Assembly (NCBI RefSeq): GCF_001612685.1
Contig: NZ_BDAY01000051.1
Location: 29,144-93,143 of the forward strand
Length of the DNA stretch: 64,000 bases
Source: Nocardia altamirensis NBRC 108246
GTDB lineage: Bacteria; Actinomycetota; Actinomycetes; Mycobacteriales; Mycobacteriaceae
Direction of reading: 5' to 3'
Of this stretch, positions 52,308-60,628 are shown one piece after another. A program made the position numbers and the translations under genes. Below the pieces are notes generated by a model. The model did no database searches, was not told the origin of the DNA, and worked only from the letters and a program-made list of their open reading frames with translations. Numbering within the stretch: position 1 is the stretch's first letter; every line of letters starts with the position of its first letter.

Positions 52308-52498
52308 TATTCAAGTCCTCCGGAGGGATCAATTGACGCTTGGTCGCGTCCGGTCATCAACAACCACGAGGCAGACCCGCGACCGGTTCATCCGCCGTGG
52401 ATGTCCATCGGCAAACATCGAGAAACCCCAGCGGCCCGCCGACGTCGCGCCGCGCGAAATCCCGCATGCCGTGCCGCGCGGCGTTTACCATCAGCCCC

Positions 52499-53089
52499 AT
52501 GCGCAACAGCATGGTGGGGATGATCACCGCTCCCGCGGCACTGCTTCTGACGGCAGCGCTGCTCAGCGGCTGTGACGTCGACGGAACCAGCGCGAACAGC
52601 GCGGCGCCGGGAACGACGACCGGCACCCTCGCCGTCGAGCCGACCACCCCGCGCGATGCGCACCCCAAGCGCGGCACCGCCTCCAACGGCGCGGGCCTCA
52701 CGGTGACCGGCATCAGAATCGGCCGGCAGTCCGGCTACGACCGGGTGGTCTACGACCTCGGCGGTCAGGGCACGCCAGGCTGGGTCGTGCAATACGCCGA
52801 CCGGGCCGTACAGGACGGCAGCGGGAAGGTCGTCGACGTGGCGGGCGTCTCCATTCTGGAGGTGCAGATCCTCGGCTCGGCATACCCGTTCGACAGTGCG
52901 GTGACGCCGTATTCCGGGCCGGACCCCGCGACCGATCCGAGCGCACCTGGGATCGCGGGCGTCTATCGGACTCTCGTGTTCGAAGGCACCACCCAGTCGT
53001 TCATCGGCGTCAACGCGGACCGGCCCGGGTTCGCCGTCAGCACGCTCAGCAACCCGACCCGCTTGGTCATCGACATATACACCGCATAG
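52499..53089 (+). CDS. Lipoprotein with AMIN-like domain
   Basis: 196 residues from ATG 52499 (MRNSMVGMITAPAALLL), chosen because the lipobox LLSGC follows at ~24. The exported domain reads TVTGIRIGRQSGYDRVVYDLGG...GWVVQY, then YRTLVFEGTTQSFIGVNADRPGFAVSTLSNPTRLVIDIYTA, the actinobacterial AMIN-like pattern found in putative envelope-binding lipoproteins. No enzymatic motif. Separated by 191 nt from the divergent COG4315 lipoprotein. Confidence 0.85.
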   Translation: MRNSMVGMITAPAALLLTAALLSGCDVDGTSANSAAPGTTTGTLAVEPTTPRDAHPKRGTASNGAGLTVTGIRIGRQSGYDRVVYDLGGQGTPGWVVQYADRAVQDGSGKVVDVAGVSILEVQILGSAYPFDSAVTPYSGPDPATDPSAPGIAGVYRTLVFEGTTQSFIGVNADRPGFAVSTLSNPTRLVIDIYTA

Positions 53090-53136
53090 CACCGGTACCA
53101 CTAGGGGGTATTGAGAGCCGACGCTAGACTGGCCGC

Positions 53137-53745
53137 GTGTTCGAACAGCAACTCCCACGCACGATGACCGGGTTCGCCCGGGCGCTCGGTGTGTTGTTGC
53201 TGCTCACAGGGATCGTGGCGATGCATGCGGCGGTGTTCGCGCTGCCGGATCACGAGCACAGCACTCGGCTGCCTGCCACCGCTCATGACATGGCGGCCGC
53301 TCAGCACGGCTCGCCAGTACAACTCGGCTCCACCACCGCGAAGCTCGCGTCTGCCCAGCCCGGCCCAGGCAACAGCCACAGCATCGACGCCGCAGACGCT
53401 ACGGCGATACCTGCCGGGCATGGGCTCGGTCAGCTGCTGGCGCTGGACGCCACGCCACCGATGGCGACTTCCGCGCTCGGCTCGATGTTCCCGCTACCGG
53501 ATCACGGTGCGGGAGGGGCGGATTGCGCGGGCGGTGGCTGCGCGGGCGCCCACGGCGGGATGCACGGATGCGTGTTCATCCTGTCCACGATCGCGTTGCT
53601 GTTCGGGCTGGTACTGCTCTATCGGATGGCCGTCGATCGGCCGGGCACCGGCCTCACGCGGCCCCGGTATCTGCGGCGACGGCGCGAGCGGGCACCGCCG
53701 TGGACCGTGCTCTCCCTTGCCGAATTGTCGATTCTGCGGATCTGA
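53137..53745 (+). CDS. DUF6153 family membrane protein
   Basis: 202 residues from GTG 53137. An N-terminal TM helix (GFARALGVLLLLTGIVAMHAAVF), a His/Met/Gly-rich exported loop (HDMAAAQHG, GGADCAGGGCAGAHGGMHGC), a second TM helix (VFILSTIALLFGLVLLYRM), then the diagnostic C-terminal PPWTVLSLAELSILRI. The loop with four Cys, several His and Met suggests metal binding. It precedes a DUF305 protein on the same strand (83 nt), a pairing typical for this family, and copper handling is often proposed but not proven. Confidence 0.86.
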   Translation: MFEQQLPRTMTGFARALGVLLLLTGIVAMHAAVFALPDHEHSTRLPATAHDMAAAQHGSPVQLGSTTAKLASAQPGPGNSHSIDAADATAIPAGHGLGQLLALDATPPMATSALGSMFPLPDHGAGGADCAGGGCAGAHGGMHGCVFILSTIALLFGLVLLYRMAVDRPGTGLTRPRYLRRRRERAPPWTVLSLAELSILRI

Positions 53746-53828
53746 CAGGTACCCGGCGACCGTTTTCCGATGGTCGCCGCTGTGTCGTGCCTGTCCCCCA
53801 TCATTCGCATATCGCAAGGAGCACAACC

Positions 53829-54461
53829 ATGTTCATCACCCGTACCCGGATCACGTCCGCCGTCGCCGCAGCCGTCGCCGCGACCGCCCTGTTCGTCGCA
53901 GGCTGTAGCGACAACGACTCCGGCACGAACAACTCCATGCCCGGCATGGAGCACGGCACGTCGAGCACCCCCGCATCATCGAAAACGCCTGCGGCCCGCA
54001 GTGATTTCAACGATGCCGACGTCACCTTCCTCACGATGATGTACCCGCATCATGCGCAGGCGGTGGACATGGCGAAGATGGTGTCGAGCCGGACCCAGAA
54101 CTCGGAGCTGCGCGCGCTGGCCACGAAGGTGGAGCAGGCGCAGGCACCGGAGATGCAGCAGATCACCACGCTGCTCCAGGGTTTCGGCAAGCCTGCGCCG
54201 AGCGCGGGCGGCCACGGCGGTCACGACATGCCGGGGATGATGGGCGCTGAGCAGATGACCGCATTGCAGGCAGCGTCCGGCCCCGACTTCGATCGCCAGT
54301 GGCTGACCATGATGATCGAGCATCACACCGGTGCGGTCGCGATGGCCGAGACCGAACTCGCAAGCGGCTCGAATGCTGAGTCGAAGACGTTGGCCAGGAC
54401 CATCATCGACGGCCAGCGCGCCGAAATCGACACGATGCGAGGCATGCTCGGCCAGCGCTGA
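53829..54461 (+). CDS. DUF305 lipoprotein
   Basis: 210 residues; ATG 53829 with AAGGAG upstream. Signal peptide with lipobox VAGC (~27) and two DUF305 halves: FLTMMYPHHAQAVDMAKMVSSR and WLTMMIEHHTGAVAMAETELASG, each with the HH pair expected to bind metal, plus a His/Met-rich linker (GGHGGHDMPGMMGAEQM). The ferritin-like fold is widely found near copper resistance genes. Part of the DUF6153-DUF305 pair; followed by a strong terminator. Confidence 0.92.
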   Translation: MFITRTRITSAVAAAVAATALFVAGCSDNDSGTNNSMPGMEHGTSSTPASSKTPAARSDFNDADVTFLTMMYPHHAQAVDMAKMVSSRTQNSELRALATKVEQAQAPEMQQITTLLQGFGKPAPSAGGHGGHDMPGMMGAEQMTALQAASGPDFDRQWLTMMIEHHTGAVAMAETELASGSNAESKTLARTIIDGQRAEIDTMRGMLGQR

Positions 54462-54473
54462 TCGGATCAGTCC

Positions 54474-54506
54474 GCCGCACCGGGACATGCGTTGTCCCGG
54501 TGCGGC
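54474..54506. terminator. Bidirectional hairpin terminator
   Basis: Perfect 13-bp arms GCCGCACCGGGAC (54474-54486) and GTCCCGGTGCGGC (54494-54506), 7-nt loop, between the convergent DUF305 and hydrolase genes. Confidence 0.9.
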
Positions 54507-54545
54507 AGGCACGGCTCCGGACCGACTCCCCTCCGGCCGCTCCGG

Positions 54546-55316
54546 TCACGCGCGGTGGAAGAACTTCTCCAGCAAGGCGTTGAACGGCTCGCCGGTATCT
54601 GGCACCAGGTGACCCATGCCCGGACATACCGCACGTTCGGCGCCGGTCTGCTCGGCGATGGCGTCACAGACGGCCTCGAAGGCGGGCGCGTGCCCACCGG
54701 AGACCGACAGGATCGGGAACTGCGCCGCACGCAGCACGTGCACCGGCGGCGCCGCCTCGTCGGGCGGGCGCGCACCAAGGAGTTGCCGCATGCCCGCGAG
54801 CAGCACCTCGGGTATCGGCTCGCCGAGCTCCACCGGAACTCCGACAAGGTCGAAGAATCGACGCAAAGCCACGTCCGCGGGGTCATCGACGCCTTCGATG
54901 AGCTCCCGCGTCGCCGCGGCCATGGCATCGACGTCGGGATTACCGCGGGCGATGCCGAACAGCGGTGGCTCGACAACGGTGAGCGAGCGGACGTGCTCGG
55001 GCCGGTGTGCGGCGGCGTACATCGACACGATCGCGCCGTAGGACAGCCCGACCAGATGCACGGGCCGGTCGAGCAGTTGATCGGCGACCAGCCGTGCCTC
55101 CGGCTCGAAATCCTGTCGCGCGTAGGGCGTTCCGCCGTGGCCGGGGCGGTCCGGCGCGAGCAGCGTCCACCGGTCGGTCAGCGGGCGCTGGGCGCGCCAG
55201 GCCTCGCGACCGCCGAGAATGCTGCCGTGCACCAAGACCACCGGCGGCCCGTCACCCCACTGGTGCACCTGCAGGCGGATAGCGGAATTCGTCGAGTCCA
55301 CCTCGACCTCCTTCAC
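54546..55316 (-). CDS. Alpha/beta hydrolase
   Basis: 256 residues: VVLVHGSILGGREAWRAQRPL, a classical start of the fold; nucleophile elbow GLSYGAIVSM with Ser; a late His in CPGMGHLVPDTGEPFNALLEKFF. The acid is probably Asp or Glu in the ILSVSGGHAPAFE region, which is less clear. Substrate unknown. Convergent with the DUF305 gene; a small 44-residue gene lies 109 nt upstream on the same strand. Confidence 0.87.
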   Translation of the reverse strand: MKEVEVDSTNSAIRLQVHQWGDGPPVVLVHGSILGGREAWRAQRPLTDRWTLLAPDRPGHGGTPYARQDFEPEARLVADQLLDRPVHLVGLSYGAIVSMYAAAHRPEHVRSLTVVEPPLFGIARGNPDVDAMAAATRELIEGVDDPADVALRRFFDLVGVPVELGEPIPEVLLAGMRQLLGARPPDEAAPPVHVLRAAQFPILSVSGGHAPAFEAVCDAIAEQTGAERAVCPGMGHLVPDTGEPFNALLEKFFHRA

Positions 55317-55424
55317 TGACTGTCGTCACGATGTGGCTTCGGTTCCGTGGCGGTGCGTCGCCATTGACGCAGCGACTCCGGTGGCGCTGTGTCCGCCGCG
55401 GAACCGAATCACCCTGGCGCCGAA

Positions 55425-55559
55425 CTACTTGGGCGCACCCGGAATGCACTCGGTGCGGTTGACCTCGGACAGGTGCAGGCTCGCCTTGGCGAGGTCGGGC
55501 CCGATGGACTGGATGGTGGCCTGCCCCTTCGAGATCGTGCAGAGAATTCGGCGATGCAT
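55425..55559 (-). CDS. Small conserved-looking protein (44 aa)
   Basis: MHRRILCTISKGQATIQSIG followed by PDLAKASLHLSEVNRTECIPGAPK. ATG 55559 has AAGGAA at ideal spacing. The sequence has ordered hydrophobic alternation and two Cys and looks protein-like, unlike overlapping frames. No family recognised. It lies in a 412-nt gap between the hydrolase and the tethered binding-protein gene; the remaining parts of that gap show nothing else. Confidence 0.5.
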   Translation of the reverse strand: MHRRILCTISKGQATIQSIGPDLAKASLHLSEVNRTECIPGAPK

Positions 55560-55728
55560 GGACGTTCCTTCGAGTAGTGGCGACTTGTGCTGTCGGCAAT
55601 ACTTCAGCGCGGACGTCTCACCGGCCTTTCATGCACATCTCAGCCTGCTCCGACCGCCGCGGTGACTCCACGCACGCGCAGGTCAGGCTCGCATTCAGCG
55701 ATCGAGGGTGGATCGGCGCCGACCTGGA

Positions 55729-57228
55729 TCAGTTGTAGGACTTGCCGACTCCGTCGAGTAGGCGCTCCAAGGTGTCGAAGGTGGGGGTGCTGATCACGTC
55801 GAGGACGTCAGGGGCGACCGGGATGTTGTGCTCGGCCGCCACTTTGCCGAACTGGGCGGCGTCGCCGGTGCGGAAGCCGTGTGCGGCGGCGAGCCGCTGC
55901 AGGTCGGGGTCGGTGGTCAGCAGCCGCCCGAGCCGATCCCCCGCATCGTCGAACGGCACAACGGTGTGCCGGGACAGGATGGTCGGCGACGGGTACAGCA
56001 GCGTCATATCGGGCTTGGCCTGCCCGCGCACGGTGGCCTCGACGAACTGCGCCTCATAGATCCAGACCATCGGCGTCGGGCCCATGCCGCCGGTGAGGTA
56101 GTTCTCGAACGGGCCTTCGCTGCTGTTCTGGGTGTACCCCTGGCCGACGAAAAGCCTTGCCACCGTGGGAATGACGTTCTGCTCGGCCGAGTCGCCCTGC
56201 ACGATCGAGTTGTTGTTCGCGACATAGCTCGCGATGGCGAGGTACATCGCAGCGGAGTTGGAGCTGCGCGGGTCGGTGGTGGAGATCAACAGGTTCTTGT
56301 GCACCGGAAAGGCGGCGTTGTCCGGCAGGTCGTCCCACCGCGTGCGGTTGCCGACCATCGTCAGATACTTGGCCATGTCGAACGTGGGCACCGGACCGGG
56401 GCGCACCACGCCCGCCTTGGCCAGCAGGTCGAAGATCGGCGTGTACGTCGCGATCGCCATCGGCGAGGAGAACGGCGTGTATTTCGCGGTCACGTTGCGC
56501 TGTCGCTGAATTCGCTGTGCCGACTGCTCGCTGGACGGAAAGGCGAAGTCGTACTTCGCCAGGTCGATCGAGGTGGCGATCTCGCGCGACCCCGCCGGAT
56601 CGACCTCGACCTTCATCCCGTTGCGCGCCAGCACCTCGGCGACCTTCGGATCCTGGAAGAACGGCAGCTTCTCGGAGCCGACCACACCGCGCACCACCGA
56701 GACCGGCCCGACCGGCGCGGCGAGCGTAGGCGTCGGCGCGGGGCCGGGCTTGCGGATCGCGAGCGCGATCGTCACGACGGTCACCACCACCAGCGCCGCG
56801 ACCACCGCGGCGACCGCCGCGGGCGCGAAACGCTTGTTCGTGGACCAGGTTTCCCGCACTGACTCGGGCGAGGCACCTTCCGCCGGCGCGGGTACCTGCT
56901 TCGCGAGGCGTTCGTCCGTCGTCGGCCACCGGTGCGGCGGCATCGTGGTGTACGCCGGATCGGCCTGCGCCGCAACCACACCCACCATCTCGGCCGGGCG
57001 TTCCAGCTGTCGACGCGCGGTGCGCTCCACCAGGATCGGGACGAACTGGCGCACCGGATGGCCTTGGAATCGCCTGCGGGCGGTCGCCACCACCGCCTCG
57101 ATCTGCTCCGCCGAGTAAGTGCCGCTGAAGTTTTCGACCAACCGCTCCGTCAGCTGACGGATCGCCTGCTCCTCCCGAACAGTGTCGGCAACCACTACAT
57201 GCTCCTCGGGCATCACATCGGCCAGCAT
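55729..57228 (-). CDS. Membrane-tethered solute-binding-like protein with N-terminal three-helix bundle domain
   Basis: 499 residues from ATG 57228 (ATG 57213 also possible; homology begins after it). Residues ~10-70 (REEQAIRQLTERLVENFSGTYSAEQIEAVVATARRRF...RQFVPILVERTARRQL) match the actinobacterial three-helix-bundle dimerisation domain. After a linker comes one TM helix (AAVAAVVAALVVVTVVTIALAI, ~148-170), then an exported ~320-residue region resembling a periplasmic binding protein (LPFFQDPKVAEVLARNGMKVEVDPAGSREIATSID, KYDFAFPSSEQSAQ, PMVWIYEAQFVEATVRGQ). No transporter permease is adjacent, so a sensory or scaffolding role is as likely as uptake. Confidence 0.78.
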   Translation of the reverse strand: MLADVMPEEHVVVADTVREEQAIRQLTERLVENFSGTYSAEQIEAVVATARRRFQGHPVRQFVPILVERTARRQLERPAEMVGVVAAQADPAYTTMPPHRWPTTDERLAKQVPAPAEGASPESVRETWSTNKRFAPAAVAAVVAALVVVTVVTIALAIRKPGPAPTPTLAAPVGPVSVVRGVVGSEKLPFFQDPKVAEVLARNGMKVEVDPAGSREIATSIDLAKYDFAFPSSEQSAQRIQRQRNVTAKYTPFSSPMAIATYTPIFDLLAKAGVVRPGPVPTFDMAKYLTMVGNRTRWDDLPDNAAFPVHKNLLISTTDPRSSNSAAMYLAIASYVANNNSIVQGDSAEQNVIPTVARLFVGQGYTQNSSEGPFENYLTGGMGPTPMVWIYEAQFVEATVRGQAKPDMTLLYPSPTILSRHTVVPFDDAGDRLGRLLTTDPDLQRLAAAHGFRTGDAAQFGKVAAEHNIPVAPDVLDVISTPTFDTLERLLDGVGKSYN

Positions 57229-57632
57229 CCTGCGACGGCGGCGAGCCCCGTCGCGACCGGCCAACCCTAGCCCCAACACACCCGACCGGAAACCGCTGGA
57301 AAACGGCCCGATCGCGGCACAGATCGCCACGGGGCACGCGCCCGTCGCCCGCCGCCCAAGTGTGTCGTCGCAGCTCAGAGCGCTGCCGCGACGCCTGCAT
57401 GGGACGAGGCACGCACTCCCTGATACCGCAGAACCCCGAACGACCGCTCGCACACCCGTCCGCAGAATTCAAGTCGACATCTCCCCTGCGCTACCCACTG
57501 TTGCGCTCGCGTTTGCCCCACCGCCGCGCCTACGCTGGTCGGCGCACAGACGCAGCTCCCAGGCATCGACAAACACCGGCGTACGCCGAACGCGCTATCG
57601 TCAGGCAGGAGTCGCTGCCGAAGGAGATGCTC
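57229..57632. other. Divergent intergenic region
   Basis: 404 nt between the tethered binding protein and the SDR gene. It should contain both promoters. Several long frames cross it on both strands but none has a ribosome-binding site, family match or coding-like composition. No clear dyad was found. Confidence 0.5.
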
Positions 57633-58436
57633 ATGCCGCGCACAGCAGTTGTCACCGGCGCTTCGTCCGGAATCGGGAAGGCGACGGCAACCGCACTGGT
57701 CGCGCGGGGCTATCGGGTGATCGGGACGAGCCGGAAACCCGAAGGCCTCGGCGCGGATGCACGCGCCGCCGGGGTGGAGTACCGGGCGCTCGATCTGACC
57801 GACAGCGCGTCGATCGACGCGTTCGTCGCCGGGCTCGGCGCGGTCGACGTGCTGGTCAACAACGCGGGCGAAAGTCAGGCGGGTGCGCTGGCCGAGCTGC
57901 CCGCCGACGCGGTGGAGCGGCTGTTCCGGCTGAACGTGCTCGGGCCGGTGGCGCTGACCCAGGCGGTGCTGCCCGGCATGCGCGAGCGCGGGTACGGGCG
58001 GGTGGTGATGGTCGGGTCGATGATCGCGAGCTTCCCGATGCCGTACCGATCCTCCTACGCGGCGACCAAGGCGGCATTGAAGGCTTTCGCGGTGGCGGCG
58101 CGATTCGAGGAATCGCCGTTCGGCGTGTGGCTGACCACGATCGAGCCTGGCCAGATCAATACCGGACTGCGCGAGCGCAGGACGAGGTACCTCACCGACG
58201 GCTCGCCGCACACCGCCGACTTCACCTCGTTCATGGCCAAATTGGATGAGCAACAGGCGAAAGGCATTACCGCCGACCGGGTTGCGGGCACCATCGTCAA
58301 GGCCATCGAGGCCGATCGCCCCGCCCCGCTCTATGCCGTCGGCAGCAATGCCCCAGTCATGTTTGCGGTGCGTAAGTTGTTGCCGCGCACAGTGATGGAG
58401 CGCCTCATCGCGCGCGCCCACGGACTGGCGCGATAA
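57633..58436 (+). CDS. Short-chain dehydrogenase/reductase
   Basis: 267 residues from ATG 57633, with AAGGAG 6 nt upstream; the frame is open far upstream but without homology. TGASSGIGKATA cofactor loop, DVLVNNAG, catalytic Ser in VGSMIASF, and Y-x3-K in YRSSYAATKAALKAFA. IEPGQINTGLRERR and the C-terminal APLYAVGSNAPVMFAVRKLLPRTVMERL resemble retinol-dehydrogenase-like classical SDRs with a membrane-associated tail. Substrate unknown. Convergent with the LysR gene 24 nt away. Confidence 0.9.
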   Translation: MPRTAVVTGASSGIGKATATALVARGYRVIGTSRKPEGLGADARAAGVEYRALDLTDSASIDAFVAGLGAVDVLVNNAGESQAGALAELPADAVERLFRLNVLGPVALTQAVLPGMRERGYGRVVMVGSMIASFPMPYRSSYAATKAALKAFAVAARFEESPFGVWLTTIEPGQINTGLRERRTRYLTDGSPHTADFTSFMAKLDEQQAKGITADRVAGTIVKAIEADRPAPLYAVGSNAPVMFAVRKLLPRTVMERLIARAHGLAR

Positions 58437-58460
58437 CCCGTCAGGCTCGAGCCCGCGGAA

Positions 58461-59396
58461 TCACCAATGCCGAGCGTCGCGCGCCTCCAGCCGCGCGGCA
58501 TGCTCGGCCAGCACGCCCGCCGCGCCGGACGGCGGTGTTTGACGCCGCCATATCGCGCGAAACTTCCGGGTCAGCACCACCGAATCCGCCACGGGCACTT
58601 CAACGAGCGTTCCGCTCGTCAGATCGGGCTCCGCGATCAGCCTGCTCAGCACCGCGGGTGCCACCGCAGCCCGTGCCGCGGCGGAGATCGCCACCGCAGA
58701 GCCCAACTCGGCTGCGGGCATGGCCGGTTGGCATTCGGCGCCGAGGATCTCCCAGACGGTGTCCCTGGTGCCGGAGCCAGGCTCGCGCCAGAGCAGCGGG
58801 GTGGTCGCCAGTTCGCGCAGCGTGACCGGCGTACTGCGGCGCGCCCACGGATGGGCCGACCCGACGACGACCACCAGTTCATCAGCGCCGAGCACCCGGC
58901 TGCCGAGGCCGGAGGGCGGGTGCGGGCCCTCCACGAATCCGATATCGGCAGCACAGTCGCGCACCAGCGCCTCGACGTGGCGGGTGTTGTCCACCTCGAG
59001 GGACACCGCCACCTCGGGACAGCTGGCCCGCAACGCGTTGAGCCACTGTGGAATCCGATGATCGGCGATCGTCTTGGACGCGGCGACCCGCAGCCGGGGC
59101 ACCTCGGCGGCGTGCAGCGCGGCGACACCGGCGGTGAAGGCCTGCGCGGCCTCGAGCACCAAGCGGGCGTGCCCGACCACCGAGCGGCCGGCATCGGTCA
59201 ATGCCGACCCGGTCGGGCTGCGGTCGAGCAGACGCAACCGCAGCCGACGCTCCAGCGTGCTGATCCGCATGCTCGCGGCAGGCTGGCTGATGCCGTGCCT
59301 GCGCGCGGCCGCGCCGAGGCTGCCGAGCTCCGCGACAGAGACGAGCAGATCGAGCACCTCCAGTTCAGGTGTCCCCGGCGATAGCGTCATACACAC
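58461..59396 (-). CDS. LysR-family transcriptional regulator
   Basis: 311 residues. N-terminal winged HTH LDLLVSVAELGSLGAAARRHGISQPAASMRISTLERRLRLRLLDRS, then a periplasmic-binding-type effector domain (~95-300). It is divergent from a YeiH-type transporter, the arrangement seen for E. coli YieE/YeiE-YeiH and many sulfur-related LysR regulators; CysB-like control of the transporter is likely. The alternative start is Met3. Confidence 0.92.
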   Translation of the reverse strand: MCMTLSPGTPELEVLDLLVSVAELGSLGAAARRHGISQPAASMRISTLERRLRLRLLDRSPTGSALTDAGRSVVGHARLVLEAAQAFTAGVAALHAAEVPRLRVAASKTIADHRIPQWLNALRASCPEVAVSLEVDNTRHVEALVRDCAADIGFVEGPHPPSGLGSRVLGADELVVVVGSAHPWARRSTPVTLRELATTPLLWREPGSGTRDTVWEILGAECQPAMPAAELGSAVAISAAARAAVAPAVLSRLIAEPDLTSGTLVEVPVADSVVLTRKFRAIWRRQTPPSGAAGVLAEHAARLEARDARHW

Positions 59397-59522
59397 CGAT
59401 TATGGTCGCGCCCAACACCGTTGGCACCCCCTCAACCGCACGGGTGCTCATCAGCGGCGCTGATGGGGTCGTCTCGAATCGGCGGCTACCCGGCCCGCGG
59501 TGCGTGCACGATTGTCTGAGAG

Positions 59523-60527
59523 ATGACGCATCTCCGTCGATTCGGTCCCGGCCTGCTGGTGGCGGCGGCGTTGGCGACCGCGGCGACCCTGCTCGGCACC
59601 GTGCTGCCGATCGTCGGCGGGCCGGTGCTCGCCCTGTTCGGCGGTATTGCCGTCGGTGCCGCCGGACGCCGATTCGTCTCCGACACTGGGCCGCTCGGGC
59701 CGGGGCTGACGCTGACCAAGCAGCGCTTCCTCGCCGTCGCCATCGTGCTGCTCGGCCTCGGCATGCCGGTCGGTTCGGTGCTCACCGTCGGCCGCGACAC
59801 CGCCGTGGTGCTGATCGGCACGCTCGTCGCAGGCGCCGTCGCCGCGGTGGTCGTCGGCCGCCTGCTCGCCCTCAATCGCGAGTCGGCGACGTTGGTCGCG
59901 GTCGGCACGACCATCTGCGGCGCCTCCGCCATCGCCGCCGCCACCGCGGTGCTCAAGCCGGATCGCCACCGGGTCGCCTACGCGCTCGCCACCATTTTCG
60001 TCTTCAATGTCGTTGCGGTTCTGGTCTATCCACCGCTCGGTCGGCTACTCGGCTTGTCACAGGAAGCATTCGGGCTCTGGGCGGGTACCGCCATCAACGA
60101 CACCTCCTCGGTGCTGGCCGCAGGTGTCGTCTTCGGGCCTGCCGCAGCGCATTTCGCGGTGATCGTCAAGCTCGTTCGCAGCCTGATGATCGTCCCGCTG
60201 TGCGTCGGCCTGCACCTCGCGAAGCGCCGCAGCGAACCGGATCACGCCGCGAACACGCCGCTATGGCAGGTGTTTCCGCTGTTCGTCGTGCTGTTCCTCG
60301 GCGCATCCCTCATTGCCGGACTCGGCGTGTTGCCGGACTCGCTGACCGCTTCGCTGGCCCGGCTCAGCGGATGGCTCATCGCCGCGGTCCTTGCCGCCAT
60401 CGGCACCAGTCTGACCTGGCAGCAACTGCGCACCGCAGGCGCGCGCCCGCTGCTGTTCGGCGGCATCCTCGCCGTCGTTCTCGGCACCTCCAGTCTCGCA
60501 CTGCAACTGGCCACCGGCTGGTGGTGA
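59523..60527 (+). CDS. YeiH / PF03601 putative sulfate (sulfonate) exporter
   Basis: 334 residues, about 10 TM helices. Family phrases: PVLALFGGIAVGAAGR, RFLAVAIVLLGLGMPVGSVLTVG, GTTICGASAIAAATAVLKPDRHRVAYALATIFVFNVVAVLVYPPLG, LWAGTAINDTSSVLAAG and VKLVRSLMIVPLCVGL. YeiH proteins are linked to sulfate or taurine-derived sulfite export; direct transport evidence is limited. Controlled in all likelihood by the divergent LysR regulator across a 126-nt gap. Confidence 0.92.
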   Translation: MTHLRRFGPGLLVAAALATAATLLGTVLPIVGGPVLALFGGIAVGAAGRRFVSDTGPLGPGLTLTKQRFLAVAIVLLGLGMPVGSVLTVGRDTAVVLIGTLVAGAVAAVVVGRLLALNRESATLVAVGTTICGASAIAAATAVLKPDRHRVAYALATIFVFNVVAVLVYPPLGRLLGLSQEAFGLWAGTAINDTSSVLAAGVVFGPAAAHFAVIVKLVRSLMIVPLCVGLHLAKRRSEPDHAANTPLWQVFPLFVVLFLGASLIAGLGVLPDSLTASLARLSGWLIAAVLAAIGTSLTWQQLRTAGARPLLFGGILAVVLGTSSLALQLATGWW

Positions 60528-60570
60528 CACCCCACAGCAAGCAGCATTCCCCCTGATGAACGGTATACAT

Positions 60571-60607
60571 GAACACCGTTCAAGAAAATACTTGAACACC
60601 GTTCAAG
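60571..60607 (+). promoter_or_regulatory. Tandem BioQ-like operator before bioB
   Basis: GAACACCGTTCAAG occurs twice in direct repeat (60571-60584 and 60594-60607, 23 nt apart). Each contains the dyad TGAAC-ACC-GTTCA; the second is a perfect CTTGAAC-ACC-GTTCAAG (60591-60607). This fits the TGAAC-N3-GTTCA type operators of actinobacterial BioQ. The second copy ends 21 nt before ATG 60629. Confidence 0.8.
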
Positions 60608-60628
60608 TCTGTTGGTACGGTGGCCGTC

